From positions 434,001 through 498,000 of the forward strand of contig NZ_CP021425.1 in the NCBI RefSeq assembly GCF_002162375.1: a stretch of 64,000 bases of DNA, in the 5' to 3' direction. The position numbers and the translations under genes were made by a program. Shown piece after piece: positions 52,561-60,795 of this stretch. Within the stretch, counting starts at the first letter, position 1. Every line of letters starts with the position of its first letter. The notes below the pieces were generated by a model, which saw nothing but the letters and a program-made list of their open reading frames with translations, did not search any database and had not been told where the DNA came from. Origin of the DNA: Oleiphilus messinensis. Its GTDB lineage: Bacteria; Pseudomonadota; Gammaproteobacteria; Pseudomonadales; Oleiphilaceae.

Positions 52561-53919
52561 GTGACAGATTCCAATTCTATCAGCAGGCTTGCGAAAGGGG
52601 ATATACACTTGGAATCCACGGCCTTCAGTGAGCAGGCGCAGGTTCAGCCCCGAAGGTTGTGGCGTAACTGGTCACGCTCGCAAAGTTGTCAGCCGCGGGC
52701 CTTTTGGGTTCCGACCGATGAACATGAGTTGTCAAACCAGCTGACCCGAGACAAGAGACCGGTTCGAGTCGTTGGTGCCGGTCACTCCTTCAGCCCCTTG
52801 GTGCCTACGGACAATATTATTCTCAATATGGCCTGTTTCCGAGGGCTGGTGAGCGTTGACCATGGCCGCCAGATCGTAACGGTTAAAGCAGGAACGCCCC
52901 TCTCACAATTAACAACCTGGCTCTTTGAGCATGGCTTGGCTCTGCATAATCAGGGGGATATTGATACGCAAACTATTGCCGGGGCAGTGAGTACCGGCAC
53001 ACACGGGACTGGCATTACACTGGGGTGCTTGTCGGAAGCGGTCGTTGGTCTTCGACTTGTCACGGCACAGGGAGACATTCTGAATTGCTCTGAAATAGAG
53101 AATTCGGCGCTTTTCCGTGCAGCAAAAGTGTCCTTGGGTTCACTTGGAATTTTCACTGAGCTCAGGTTACAGGTCGTACCCGCTTATCGTTTGAAAGAAC
53201 ACGTTCAGCTTGTCCCGTTGTCCGATTTGATTGAACAGATTGATAGCTTGAAAACCCAGCATCGCCATGTGGAGTTTTTTGCATTTCCGTTTGCTGATAT
53301 TGCAATTCTGAAGACCCTGGATTTTAGCTCGGATGCAATTACAGCCTTGGAGGATAAATCTCTCTCGGAAAACGCCATATTACGTATGGCGTGTGAGGCA
53401 AGTCGCTGGATGCCCAAATTAAATCCCCGAATTCAGAAACTGGTCGGGCGGTTTGTAAAGGATGAGCAACGGGTTGGTTACGCGCACCAGATTTTTCCCA
53501 GCCCCCGGAATGTCCGGTTCAATGAAATGGAATATCAAGTGGCTGCGGTTGATGGCCCGAGTTGCCTTGAGCAGATTATACAGATAATGCAGAGTCGAAA
53601 GTTTAATGTATTTTTTCCGATTGAGTACCGTTATGTCGCTGGGGATCAAACGCCATTAAGTCCGTTTTATGGCGGTGATAAAGCTTCAATATCTGTTCAC
53701 CAATATTACAAGCAGGACTACCACCCACTTTTTGCAGCAATAGAACCAATTTTTCACCGCTACAAGGGCCGACCCCATTGGGGCAAGTTGCACTCTCTGG
53801 ATAGCACACAGCTCCGCGCGCGATACCCGGAGTGGGATACTTTTATGTCGTTCAGAAATCTTATGGATCCCGATTGCAGACTACTGAATCCGTATTCCAA
53901 GCGATTGCTGCTCGGGTAA
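52561..53919 (+). CDS. FAD-linked aldonolactone oxidase family protein
   Basis: This 452-residue flavoprotein starts with GTG 52561, with GGAAGG close upstream. The N-terminal FAD-binding part has VRVVGAGHSFSPLVPTDN, whose His is the covalent FAD site in this family. NQGDIDTQTIAGAVSTGTHGTG and LGSLGIFTELRLQVV follow. The C-terminal ALO domain ends with the family motif PHWGK in GRPHWGKLHS. Relatives are D-arabinono-, L-gulono- and L-galactono-lactone oxidases and some sugar or polyol oxidases. The next gene, 24 bases on, codes for a DSD1-type PLP enzyme and is surely in the same operon; the pair may oxidise and process one substrate, which is not known. Confidence 0.9.
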   Translation: MTDSNSISRLAKGDIHLESTAFSEQAQVQPRRLWRNWSRSQSCQPRAFWVPTDEHELSNQLTRDKRPVRVVGAGHSFSPLVPTDNIILNMACFRGLVSVDHGRQIVTVKAGTPLSQLTTWLFEHGLALHNQGDIDTQTIAGAVSTGTHGTGITLGCLSEAVVGLRLVTAQGDILNCSEIENSALFRAAKVSLGSLGIFTELRLQVVPAYRLKEHVQLVPLSDLIEQIDSLKTQHRHVEFFAFPFADIAILKTLDFSSDAITALEDKSLSENAILRMACEASRWMPKLNPRIQKLVGRFVKDEQRVGYAHQIFPSPRNVRFNEMEYQVAAVDGPSCLEQIIQIMQSRKFNVFFPIEYRYVAGDQTPLSPFYGGDKASISVHQYYKQDYHPLFAAIEPIFHRYKGRPHWGKLHSLDSTQLRARYPEWDTFMSFRNLMDPDCRLLNPYSKRLLLG

Positions 53920-53943
53920 AGATAGCTTTCGAGGGTGTTACTG

Positions 53944-55191
53944 ATGGATGCTTACTATCACCGCTTGAATGAAACGCTCAAACGCGGCGGGATTGCAACC
54001 CCGGTTATCGTGCTTGATCTTGATCGGTTAGACCATAACATAGCAGAATTGCGCGCCACGATTCCGCACGCCAAAGCGTTTCGGCTGGTGGCAAAGTCAC
54101 TGCCATCAATACCTTTGCTTGATTACATATCCAGTCAGATGCGTGAGCTGAGGCTAATGTGTTTTCATCTGCCCTTTTTAATCGCTGCGGTAAAACGCTG
54201 GCCCTCAGTGAATATAATGCTGGGTAAACCCTTACCGGTGAGTGCTGCTGTCCAGTTCTACCGGGCGCTTTCCCGTGTTCAGGAGGGGGCTGGTGTAACC
54301 TGGTTAGTTGATACGCCCCAACGGCTTCTAGAATACCTTGATATGTCCAAGGGCTTGGAACTCAGTAAGAAGGGGTTGCAGCCGTTAAATATCGCGCTCG
54401 AAATTGATGTCGGATTGCATCGCGGGGGGGTCAGCAATCTGGAGGAATTAGACCTGTTCCTGGACATTCTGGAACAGAATCCAGTTCATCTGCAGCTCAC
54501 CGGGCTCATGGGGTATGATGCCCATGTGGGAAAATTACCGGGCTGGCTGGAGTCTGCGAATCGTAGTTTTGCTCGCTCACAGCAGCAATATCGTCAGTTT
54601 GTACAACATATCACTCAGCGATTTCCGGGATTGGATGAAAATTCACTTACGCTAAACGGTGCCGGGAGTCCGACACTTCATTTGCACAATGAGTGCGCTA
54701 TTACCAATGATCTTGCTGCAGGGTCGGTACTGGTGAAACCTGGCGACTTTGATCTACCCGCTTTGAAGGCCTATGTGCCTGCAATTTTTGTCGCTACGCC
54801 GGTTCTGAAAATACTGCCCGGGCTCAATCTACCGGGGCCTGGATGGTTCAGCCGATTTGCTGATCACCTGCCCTTGTCGACGCGGAATACGCTGTTTAGT
54901 TATGGGGGAAATTGGCTGGCGGATCCTTGTTGGCCGCCCGGTGTAAAACCTAATCCTTTGATAGGGACGAGCAGTAATCAGCAGTATTGGAACTGTCCTG
55001 AAACAGCCATTCAAGTTGATGATTTTCTGTTTCTGCGTCCGCAGCAGAGTGAAGCGGTAATGCTTCAGTTTGGTGATTTGGTTGTGGTGCGTGGGGGGCA
55101 GCTGGTTGATTATTGGCCGGTATTCAGTAATCGGGTGAATCATCAAAATAAAAAGCAGGCCGGCAGGACAATTGCCTCTGTCGGCCGATAG
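53944..55191 (+). CDS. DSD1-like PLP-dependent enzyme (alanine racemase fold)
   Basis: The 415-residue protein has the fold-type III start TPVIVLDLDRLDHNIAEL and the PLP-lysine in FRLVAKSLPS. ALEIDVGLHRGGV and GLMGYDAHVGKLPG follow, as in D-threonine aldolase and D-serine dehydratase (DSD1) relatives. The metal/PLP C-terminal part is present but divergent. Such proteins are annotated as amino-acid deaminase/aldolase; the substrate is a D-amino acid or similar compound. GAGGG lies eight bases before ATG 53944. It follows the lactone-oxidase-type gene in one operon, a pairing also known in other bacteria. Confidence 0.87.
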   Translation: MDAYYHRLNETLKRGGIATPVIVLDLDRLDHNIAELRATIPHAKAFRLVAKSLPSIPLLDYISSQMRELRLMCFHLPFLIAAVKRWPSVNIMLGKPLPVSAAVQFYRALSRVQEGAGVTWLVDTPQRLLEYLDMSKGLELSKKGLQPLNIALEIDVGLHRGGVSNLEELDLFLDILEQNPVHLQLTGLMGYDAHVGKLPGWLESANRSFARSQQQYRQFVQHITQRFPGLDENSLTLNGAGSPTLHLHNECAITNDLAAGSVLVKPGDFDLPALKAYVPAIFVATPVLKILPGLNLPGPGWFSRFADHLPLSTRNTLFSYGGNWLADPCWPPGVKPNPLIGTSSNQQYWNCPETAIQVDDFLFLRPQQSEAVMLQFGDLVVVRGGQLVDYWPVFSNRVNHQNKKQAGRTIASVGR

Positions 55192-55200
55192 ATAAACCGG

Positions 55201-55370
55201 TTATTGCCAGTCCTGCAAGTCGTATTTGTCGAGTATTGCTTTTAGCTTGCCACTGGCTCTTAATGTCTTTAGCCCCTCTGAAAATAGTTTTGCATAGATT
55301 TCTGAGCTGGGCTTAGCCGGTCGGAGGACCGGGGTTTCTACCAGTATGGTTCAGTTAATGCTGTTGGCAA
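55201..55370 (-). pseudogene. C-terminal fragment of a family 3 solute-binding protein
   Basis: On the minus strand the bases from about 55345 down to the stop at 55201-55203 code for VETPVLRPAKPSSEIYAKLF and then LRASGKLKAILDKYDLQDW. This is the typical final helix of periplasmic solute-binding proteins of family 3. Just upstream, in other frames, lies VLPTALTEPYW with a stop, so the gene is shifted and cut. Fewer than 60 residues of a protein of about 260 remain, directly after the end of the beta-lactamase-family gene. Confidence 0.7.
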
Positions 55371-55405
55371 AACTTATCCGACTTGAACTGAGGTGGTGGA
55401 GGAAC

Positions 55406-56560
55406 TCAGAGAGAATCGTAAAGGCTTGAAATCAACGCTTCTGCACAAGGCCCGGTATCCTGGATGGCGTGAACGTAGTTGCAGCAGTAGCCAAAACCGA
55501 GTTGGTTCTCCGGGTCGGCAAAGCCCATCGGACCGCCGAGGCCTGGATGGCCAAAGCTGCTGCGATTGGTGCCAATCTTGAAGTAAGGATTGTTGAGCAT
55601 GAAACCTGTGCCATAGCGGAAGTCACGTTCAGTAATGGCTTCACAGGCATCCCATTGTTCCCGGATTGCATCATTCAATACTTCTGAGCCAATGATATGG
55701 TGGCCATTATGGCTGCCACCCTTAGAGAGGATACCGTAAATAGCCGCCAGAGCCCGGGCATTGCTGTGGCCGTTGCCTGAGGCAAATTCATAACTTCGGA
55801 ATTGCGGATCCTGGAAGAAGTTGTGGGATTTTGGCATGGGGCGCCAAGCCTCATACATTAATGTGCCGGGCTTTTGCATTTTTAACAGGCTGGGAACACC
55901 TTCAGCAATGGAGATATCAGCACAGCGGTTGATTTGTTCCTCATTCATGCCCAGATAAAATTCGATGCCGAGCGGGCCCAGTAAATCCTCCCGTAAAAAG
56001 GCCCCCAGAGTTTTTCCTGTGACCTTCAGCATTATCTTCTGGCACAGGGGGCCGTGGGTGAAGGAGTGGTAACAGGGTTGAGTCCAGGGTTTCCAGCGCG
56101 GGGTTTGCACTTCCAGTGCGGCTTCAATCACCCCAGGGTAGTACAGGGATCCTTCGGGAGCTTTTTCCGCGACCGGCAGGCCGGCCATTTGCGCCAGAAC
56201 ACAGCGGATACTGATGTCCTCCTTGCCAAATTGACCGAATGCAGGCCAGTATTTGGCAACCGGATCGTCAACAGAAATCAGGCCACGATCTGCCAGTGCG
56301 AGTATGGCCAATGACGCAATTGCCTTAGTCGCTGACATGACACAGACCAGCGTATCCTCTTGCCAAGGGCGGGTTTTTTGACCATCACAGAATCCTCCCC
56401 ACAAGTCGACGACGCGCTCTCCGTTCAAGGTAACGGACACCGCTGCACCAATTTCACCCCTTGTACTCAGGTTCTCGATAAACGCCTCTTTAACTGCGGA
56501 GAACTGTGGCTTACATGTTCCTGCCACTAAATTATTCGTTATTTTTGTGTTGGAATCCAA
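55406..56560 (-). CDS. beta-lactamase-fold serine hydrolase
   Basis: This 384-residue protein has the class C/esterase active-site Ser and Lys in MSATKAIASL (SxxK) and YHS as the YxN equivalent. FGHPGLGG lies in place of the KTG box. The layout matches EstB-like esterases and related hydrolases more than true cephalosporinases. No signal peptide is seen, which also speaks against a periplasmic beta-lactamase. The start is TTG 56560 with AAGGGA about ten bases before; no ATG fits better. The C-terminus holds several Cys (GYCCNYV, GPCAEAL). Its substrate is unknown. Confidence 0.85.
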   Translation of the reverse strand: MDSNTKITNNLVAGTCKPQFSAVKEAFIENLSTRGEIGAAVSVTLNGERVVDLWGGFCDGQKTRPWQEDTLVCVMSATKAIASLAILALADRGLISVDDPVAKYWPAFGQFGKEDISIRCVLAQMAGLPVAEKAPEGSLYYPGVIEAALEVQTPRWKPWTQPCYHSFTHGPLCQKIMLKVTGKTLGAFLREDLLGPLGIEFYLGMNEEQINRCADISIAEGVPSLLKMQKPGTLMYEAWRPMPKSHNFFQDPQFRSYEFASGNGHSNARALAAIYGILSKGGSHNGHHIIGSEVLNDAIREQWDACEAITERDFRYGTGFMLNNPYFKIGTNRSSFGHPGLGGPMGFADPENQLGFGYCCNYVHAIQDTGPCAEALISSLYDSL

Positions 56561-56665
56561 TCGTATACCATCCCTTGCTTAGTGGATTTTTTTAAGGTGT
56601 GTATATAGATTAGACTAAATTTGTAACCTCTCCATAATAAATTGTTGCATCCGATCCTGGGCCTG

Positions 56666-57103
56666 TTATTCGCCGATATCCTCGTTCCATAATGTAGGTG
56701 AATTGTGGATGAATTCCTCCATGAGCTTGATACAGGTTGGGTCCTGCAACACCGAAAGTTCGACACCACGTGATTCCAGCAGGCTTTCGTCGCCCATAAA
56801 GGTCTGATTTTCGCCAATGATCACCCGCGGAATGCCATAGAGTAATATGGCACCACTACACATGGGGCAGGGTGAAAGCGTGGTATAGAGTGTACAGTCT
56901 CGATATACCGATGCGGTTTGCCGGCCAGCATTTTCAAAGGCGTCCATTTCGCCGTGCAGTACCACGCTCCCTTGCTGGACGCGTCGGTTGTGACCCCGTC
57001 CTATAATCTTGCCATCGTGCACGATGACAGAGCCGATTGGAATGCCACCCTCCGCGAGGCCTTTCTCTGCTTCTGCTATTGCTGCTTGCATAAACTCATC
57101 CAT
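56666..57103 (-). CDS. fungal-type cytosine deaminase (FCY1-like)
   Basis: The 145-residue zinc enzyme of the deoxycytidylate/cytosine deaminase fold has H50-x-E52 (LHGEMDAFENAGR) and C79-x-x-C82 (TTLSPCPMCSGA). Beyond these it follows yeast cytosine deaminase FCY1: GGIPIGSVIV, GRGHNRRVQQGS, CTLYTTLSPC, LYGIPRVIIGEN and the ending WNEDIGE. E. coli CodA belongs to a different fold. It should turn cytosine into uracil. AAGGAG lies seven bases before ATG 57103. The divergent operon on the right codes for uracil salvage and uracil breakdown enzymes, which supports the assignment. Confidence 0.9.
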   Translation of the reverse strand: MDEFMQAAIAEAEKGLAEGGIPIGSVIVHDGKIIGRGHNRRVQQGSVVLHGEMDAFENAGRQTASVYRDCTLYTTLSPCPMCSGAILLYGIPRVIIGENQTFMGDESLLESRGVELSVLQDPTCIKLMEEFIHNSPTLWNEDIGE

Positions 57104-57565
57104 TTCGGACTCCTTTTTAGCGGGATAATTCCCGTGGTGATAGGCATATATCTGGCCAGGTTAACGGGAACTGTACAAAAAACAACCCCGCACTTTCCAA
57201 ATTTCGTGATACAGTCATAAAGAGGCTGGTTCATTTTGAGCAGCCTGGTTGGAACGTATACGTCGTTTGCTGAACTGGCTTTTGTAACGGATCGTTTCGC
57301 GATGGCCTTGTTTCCGGTGTCGTGACGGGTGTTGGTGCACAATGCTTGAAAAACGAATGGGGGTTGCCGCAAATCAGTGCGCGGAAATGCTCTACAGCGA
57401 GCCGATAACGACACAGACTTCTGGGGATTGGCGCGGAAAGCGCGCTTTTATTTGATGCCGGTCAGGTATTGGAATAAAACATGCACCAGAAGTATTTTAA
57501 CCCATGCGCCAGCGCGGTGCCTCGGAAAAAGCACCCGGACTGGCGTAAGTACTGAGGGTGTGCTT
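57104..57565. other. divergent promoter region of the uracil cluster
   Basis: These 462 bases separate cytosine deaminase and the URC1 gene. They hold open frames on both strands without ribosome-binding sites or recognisable sequence. No clear operator dyad or riboswitch was seen. Shared promoters must lie here. Confidence 0.5.
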
Positions 57566-58819
57566 ATGGCTGAAAATCGGCAACTACGCGCGATCTCACT
57601 AACTTCGCATACACATCGCGGAGTCAAATATCCCATACAGTGGGGCCAGTCTGACCCCCTGCAAAGAGGGCCCATTATCGGATCGATCGCTGATTCGAGC
57701 TTGAAAAATACCATTGGTTCCCATGCCGGATCATACTGTGTGTACCGCGCTATGGCGGTTGCCAAAGGGGATTTGTCGCCGGTACATAAACCTGATTTGA
57801 CCAATACCGAACCCGTAGTCGATATTGGTCCTTATCCACAGTGGTTTGATCCCGCTAAAATCGTATCTATCGACCCTTGGGGGCATCGGGTCGCCAGTGA
57901 TTTCAAAGCCGAGATCGATGCCGGAGTAGATATTCGACCGACCATCGCGATTACAAAAGCCCGAATTACAATTCCGGAAATTCAGTATGCCGTTTTACAG
58001 GGGCTGGTAAAAGCCGATGGCAAGATTTTGCTGGCGTCTGGAGAAGCGAACGTCACCAAAATAGCATTGGAGCCCGTCTGGCATCTGCCCGGGATCGCCG
58101 AGCGTATTGGCGTCGAAGAGATGACGTTGCGCAGAGCAATGTTTGAACAAACCGGAGGCATGTTTCCGGAGCTGGTAACGCGTCCCGATATTTCAATCTT
58201 TATGCCGCCGATTGGCAGTACGACGATTTATCTTTTTGGAGATATTGATGCGATCACGGATCCGGATCGGGAAGTGGCGTGTCGGGTGCATGATGAGTGC
58301 AACGGGTCTGACGTTTTCGGCTCGGACATCTGCACCTGTCGACCCTATCTCACCCATGGTATCGAAGTGTGTATCGGTACTGCACAGAAAGGCGGGGTCG
58401 GGATTATCGTCTATAACCGGAAAGAAGGGCGGGCGCTGGGGGAGGTGACCAAGTTTCTGGTTTACAACGCGCGTAAACGGCAAACTGGAGGCGATCGCGC
58501 TGCAGCTTACTTTGAGCGAACGGAGTGCATTGCCGGGGTGGAGGATATGCGCTTTCAGCCCTTGATGCCTGATCCGCTACACTGGTTAGGTGTGACCCGT
58601 ATTGATCACATGGCCTCGATGAGTAATATGAAATTTGATGCGTTAACCAGTCAGGGCATCGAAATTGTCAATCGTGTGACCATTCCCGATGATTTGATTC
58701 CCGAAGACGCCCGGGTTGAAATGGATGCGAAAAAAGCTGCAGGCTATTTCTGTGATGGCGAGGTTCTGAACAGCGAACAACTTGCTGAAAAATCCGGTCG
58801 GGATCTGGAGGCTTATTGA
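57566..58819 (+). CDS. URC1-type GTP cyclohydrolase II-like protein
   Basis: The protein of 417 residues has a GTP cyclohydrolase II-type C-terminal half. The zinc motif C-x10-C-x-C is in DECNGSDVFGSDICTCRPYL, and GGVGIIVYNRKEGRALGEV and ARKRQTGGDRAAAY follow. It also has a long N-terminal part (about 1-240) with PIIGSIADSSLKNTIGSH and YPQWFDPAKIVSIDPWGH that riboflavin enzymes lack. This is the layout of Urc1 (uracil catabolism) of yeasts and its bacterial relatives. GAGGG lies seven bases before ATG 57566. Its stop overlaps the start of the DUF1688/URC4 gene (TGATG), and a uracil phosphoribosyltransferase gene follows, so the pathway is clear. Confidence 0.9.
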   Translation: MAENRQLRAISLTSHTHRGVKYPIQWGQSDPLQRGPIIGSIADSSLKNTIGSHAGSYCVYRAMAVAKGDLSPVHKPDLTNTEPVVDIGPYPQWFDPAKIVSIDPWGHRVASDFKAEIDAGVDIRPTIAITKARITIPEIQYAVLQGLVKADGKILLASGEANVTKIALEPVWHLPGIAERIGVEEMTLRRAMFEQTGGMFPELVTRPDISIFMPPIGSTTIYLFGDIDAITDPDREVACRVHDECNGSDVFGSDICTCRPYLTHGIEVCIGTAQKGGVGIIVYNRKEGRALGEVTKFLVYNARKRQTGGDRAAAYFERTECIAGVEDMRFQPLMPDPLHWLGVTRIDHMASMSNMKFDALTSQGIEIVNRVTIPDDLIPEDARVEMDAKKAAGYFCDGEVLNSEQLAEKSGRDLEAY

Positions 58820-60114
58820 TGGTTGGAAAAGTGGGTGTAGCAAACAATGGTGCCTCTGTGATGGCAGCAGATGATGGCAATTTCAGTGCAACACAATTGC
58901 ACTTGTGGCGAGCAGATACCGTGCGCGCCCGGTGCCATGAAATTTTGGAATTGGCGCGTCAGGACAAGCTGGTTGCTTACCGCTATTTCCCGGAAAAGTT
59001 GCCCGAGGTTGCGGATTATGTGGTTCAGGTGATGCAGGCGCGCTATCCAGACTGGAATATTCCCCCACACAGTCGCTGGCGCCACTTCAGTGTCGGTGAG
59101 GTTGATCGATGGCAGCAACTTGTCGCCGGCGTATCCGACCCAAAGGAATTGCAGTATCGTGCAACGGAGCTCACGATAGTCAGTGTTCTGCTAGATGCCG
59201 GTGCCGGGGCACGTTGGCAGTACAAAGATGCCCATGACAGTCAATGTTATCAACGTTCTGAGGGCTTGGCACTGGCCAGTCTGGAGTTGTACGCTCAAGG
59301 TGCTTTTTCCTCCCGAGGCAGGGCCTGTGAGGTGGATGGCACGGGACTGTCGGGACTCTCTCTGGCAGCTCTGGAGACCGGTTTTCAGGTACGAGATGAC
59401 AATCCGCTGATCGGGACTCAAGGGCGATTGGCGTTACTACACCAGTTGGGCGAGGTGATTAACAGTTGTCCTGCGATTTTTTCGAAATCCCGTCGTTTGG
59501 GTTGTCTCGTGGATTTTTTTCTGGCGTCAGACGCGAATTTAGAGACAGACAATCTGGAGACAAACACCCAGGATATCTCTGTTGAGGTTGTCTTCCAGGA
59601 ATTGTTGAAAATTTTCTCGATTATCTGGCCACAGCGGGGAGACCATAGTTTCGGGGATGTGTGGGCCTACGCGGGAGTTGGCGGTTCGGAGCCCGGTGCC
59701 GGTTTTGTGCCGTTTCATAAATTAACCCAATGGATGACCTATTCATTGGTGGAGGCCTGGAACCTGAATGGCCTGAAAACCCGGGATGAGGATTGTCTCA
59801 CCGCACTGGCCGAGTATCGCAATGGCGGTTTGCTGTTGGATATGGGGGTGTTAAAACCCAGAGCAACGAATTTTTCAGAACGGGAATTCGCACCCTCGGA
59901 TTATGAAGTGGTGGAACTTAGAGCCATGACCGTCGCGATAATCGATAAACTGCTGATTATGATCAACGAGCGTCTTGTGGGCCGACATCTCACGCTGACG
60001 CTGGCACAGGTGTTGGAAGGGGGAACCTGGGCAGCCGGGCGGAAGCTGGCCTTTGAGCGCTCACCAGAAGGTTCACCGCCGATTAAATATGCAGCAGACG
60101 GTACACTTTTCTAA
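58819..60114 (+). CDS. URC4/DUF1688 family protein
   Basis: This 431-residue protein matches DUF1688 (Urc4/Urg3), a protein of the uracil-catabolism pathway with no close enzyme relatives. Typical stretches are YFPEKLPEVADYVVQVMQARYPDWNIPPHSRWRHF, LLDAGAGARWQY, SSRGRACEVDGTGLSGLSL, PLIGTQGRLALLHQLGE and VPFHKLTQWMTYSLVEAW near the centre. GSPPIKYAADGTLF is at the end. Its ATG overlaps the URC1 stop and GGAGG lies nine bases upstream. In yeast it acts on UMP-derived intermediates. The next gene codes for the UMP-forming enzyme. Confidence 0.92.
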   Translation: MVGKVGVANNGASVMAADDGNFSATQLHLWRADTVRARCHEILELARQDKLVAYRYFPEKLPEVADYVVQVMQARYPDWNIPPHSRWRHFSVGEVDRWQQLVAGVSDPKELQYRATELTIVSVLLDAGAGARWQYKDAHDSQCYQRSEGLALASLELYAQGAFSSRGRACEVDGTGLSGLSLAALETGFQVRDDNPLIGTQGRLALLHQLGEVINSCPAIFSKSRRLGCLVDFFLASDANLETDNLETNTQDISVEVVFQELLKIFSIIWPQRGDHSFGDVWAYAGVGGSEPGAGFVPFHKLTQWMTYSLVEAWNLNGLKTRDEDCLTALAEYRNGGLLLDMGVLKPRATNFSEREFAPSDYEVVELRAMTVAIIDKLLIMINERLVGRHLTLTLAQVLEGGTWAAGRKLAFERSPEGSPPIKYAADGTLF

Positions 60115-60134
60115 TCTGGATAGGGAATAACAAT

Positions 60135-60791
60135 ATGATAAAAACCACATTACCGGAACCGTTCCCAGGGGTCTACTGGGTCGATCATCCATTTGTACAA
60201 CATAAGTTGACGACGCTTCGGGACAAGCATACCCCCACGAGAGAATTTCGAATGTTGGTGGAAGAACTGGGGGTATTGATCGCGTATGAAGCGACGCGGG
60301 ATTTCGAAACTGAATTGGTTGACGTTGAAACCCCTCTTGAAAAGGCGAAGAGCCCAACCTTGAAGGGTAAAAAAATGTGTGTCGTCACGATCATGCGCGC
60401 GGGCAATGGTATGACCGAAGGGGTTCTCAAGTTATCACCCTCCGCCCGGGTGGGTCATGTGGGCTTGTACCGGGATCCTCAAACAAAATTACCCATCGAA
60501 TACTACATCAAAATGCCGCCGGATCTGGATCAACGTACTGTCATTTGTGCTGATCCAATGTTGGCAACCGGACAGTCCGCCGCCGCGGCGGTACACAAAG
60601 TCAAAGAGTTAGGGGGGCGTGATATTCGCTTTGTCTGTTTATTCGCTGCCCCTGAAGGTCTGCAGCTTTTTCGTGAAGAACACCCGGATGTGCCCGTTTT
60701 TGTTGGCGTGATCGACAGTCACCTTGATGATCACGCCTACATTCGACCCGGTGTTGGTGATGCCGGTGACCGGATCTACGGTACCAAATAG
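60135..60791 (+). CDS. upp: uracil phosphoribosyltransferase (FUR1-like)
   Basis: The 218-residue enzyme makes UMP from uracil and PRPP. It has TIMRAGNGMTEGVLKLSPSARVGHVGLYRD, the PRPP-binding loop ICADPMLATGQSAAAA and the uracil-binding ending PGVGDAGDRIYGTK. The PRPP loop has Gln where most enzymes have Gly, an unusual change. In the URC pathway, UMP rather than free uracil is the compound broken down, so this is the pathway's first step. AGGGA lies eight bases before ATG 60135. Its end is only four bases from the end of the converging gene. Confidence 0.93.
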   Translation: MIKTTLPEPFPGVYWVDHPFVQHKLTTLRDKHTPTREFRMLVEELGVLIAYEATRDFETELVDVETPLEKAKSPTLKGKKMCVVTIMRAGNGMTEGVLKLSPSARVGHVGLYRDPQTKLPIEYYIKMPPDLDQRTVICADPMLATGQSAAAAVHKVKELGGRDIRFVCLFAAPEGLQLFREEHPDVPVFVGVIDSHLDDHAYIRPGVGDAGDRIYGTK

Positions 60792-60795
60792 CGTA

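Noticed and set aside
55406-56560. True AmpC beta-lactamase
   Set aside because: There is no signal peptide and the KTG box is replaced, so an EstB-like esterase or hydrolase is the better reading.
57076-57414. Minus-strand frame overlapping the cytosine deaminase start
   Set aside because: It has no ribosome-binding site and covers the region that must hold the divergent promoters.
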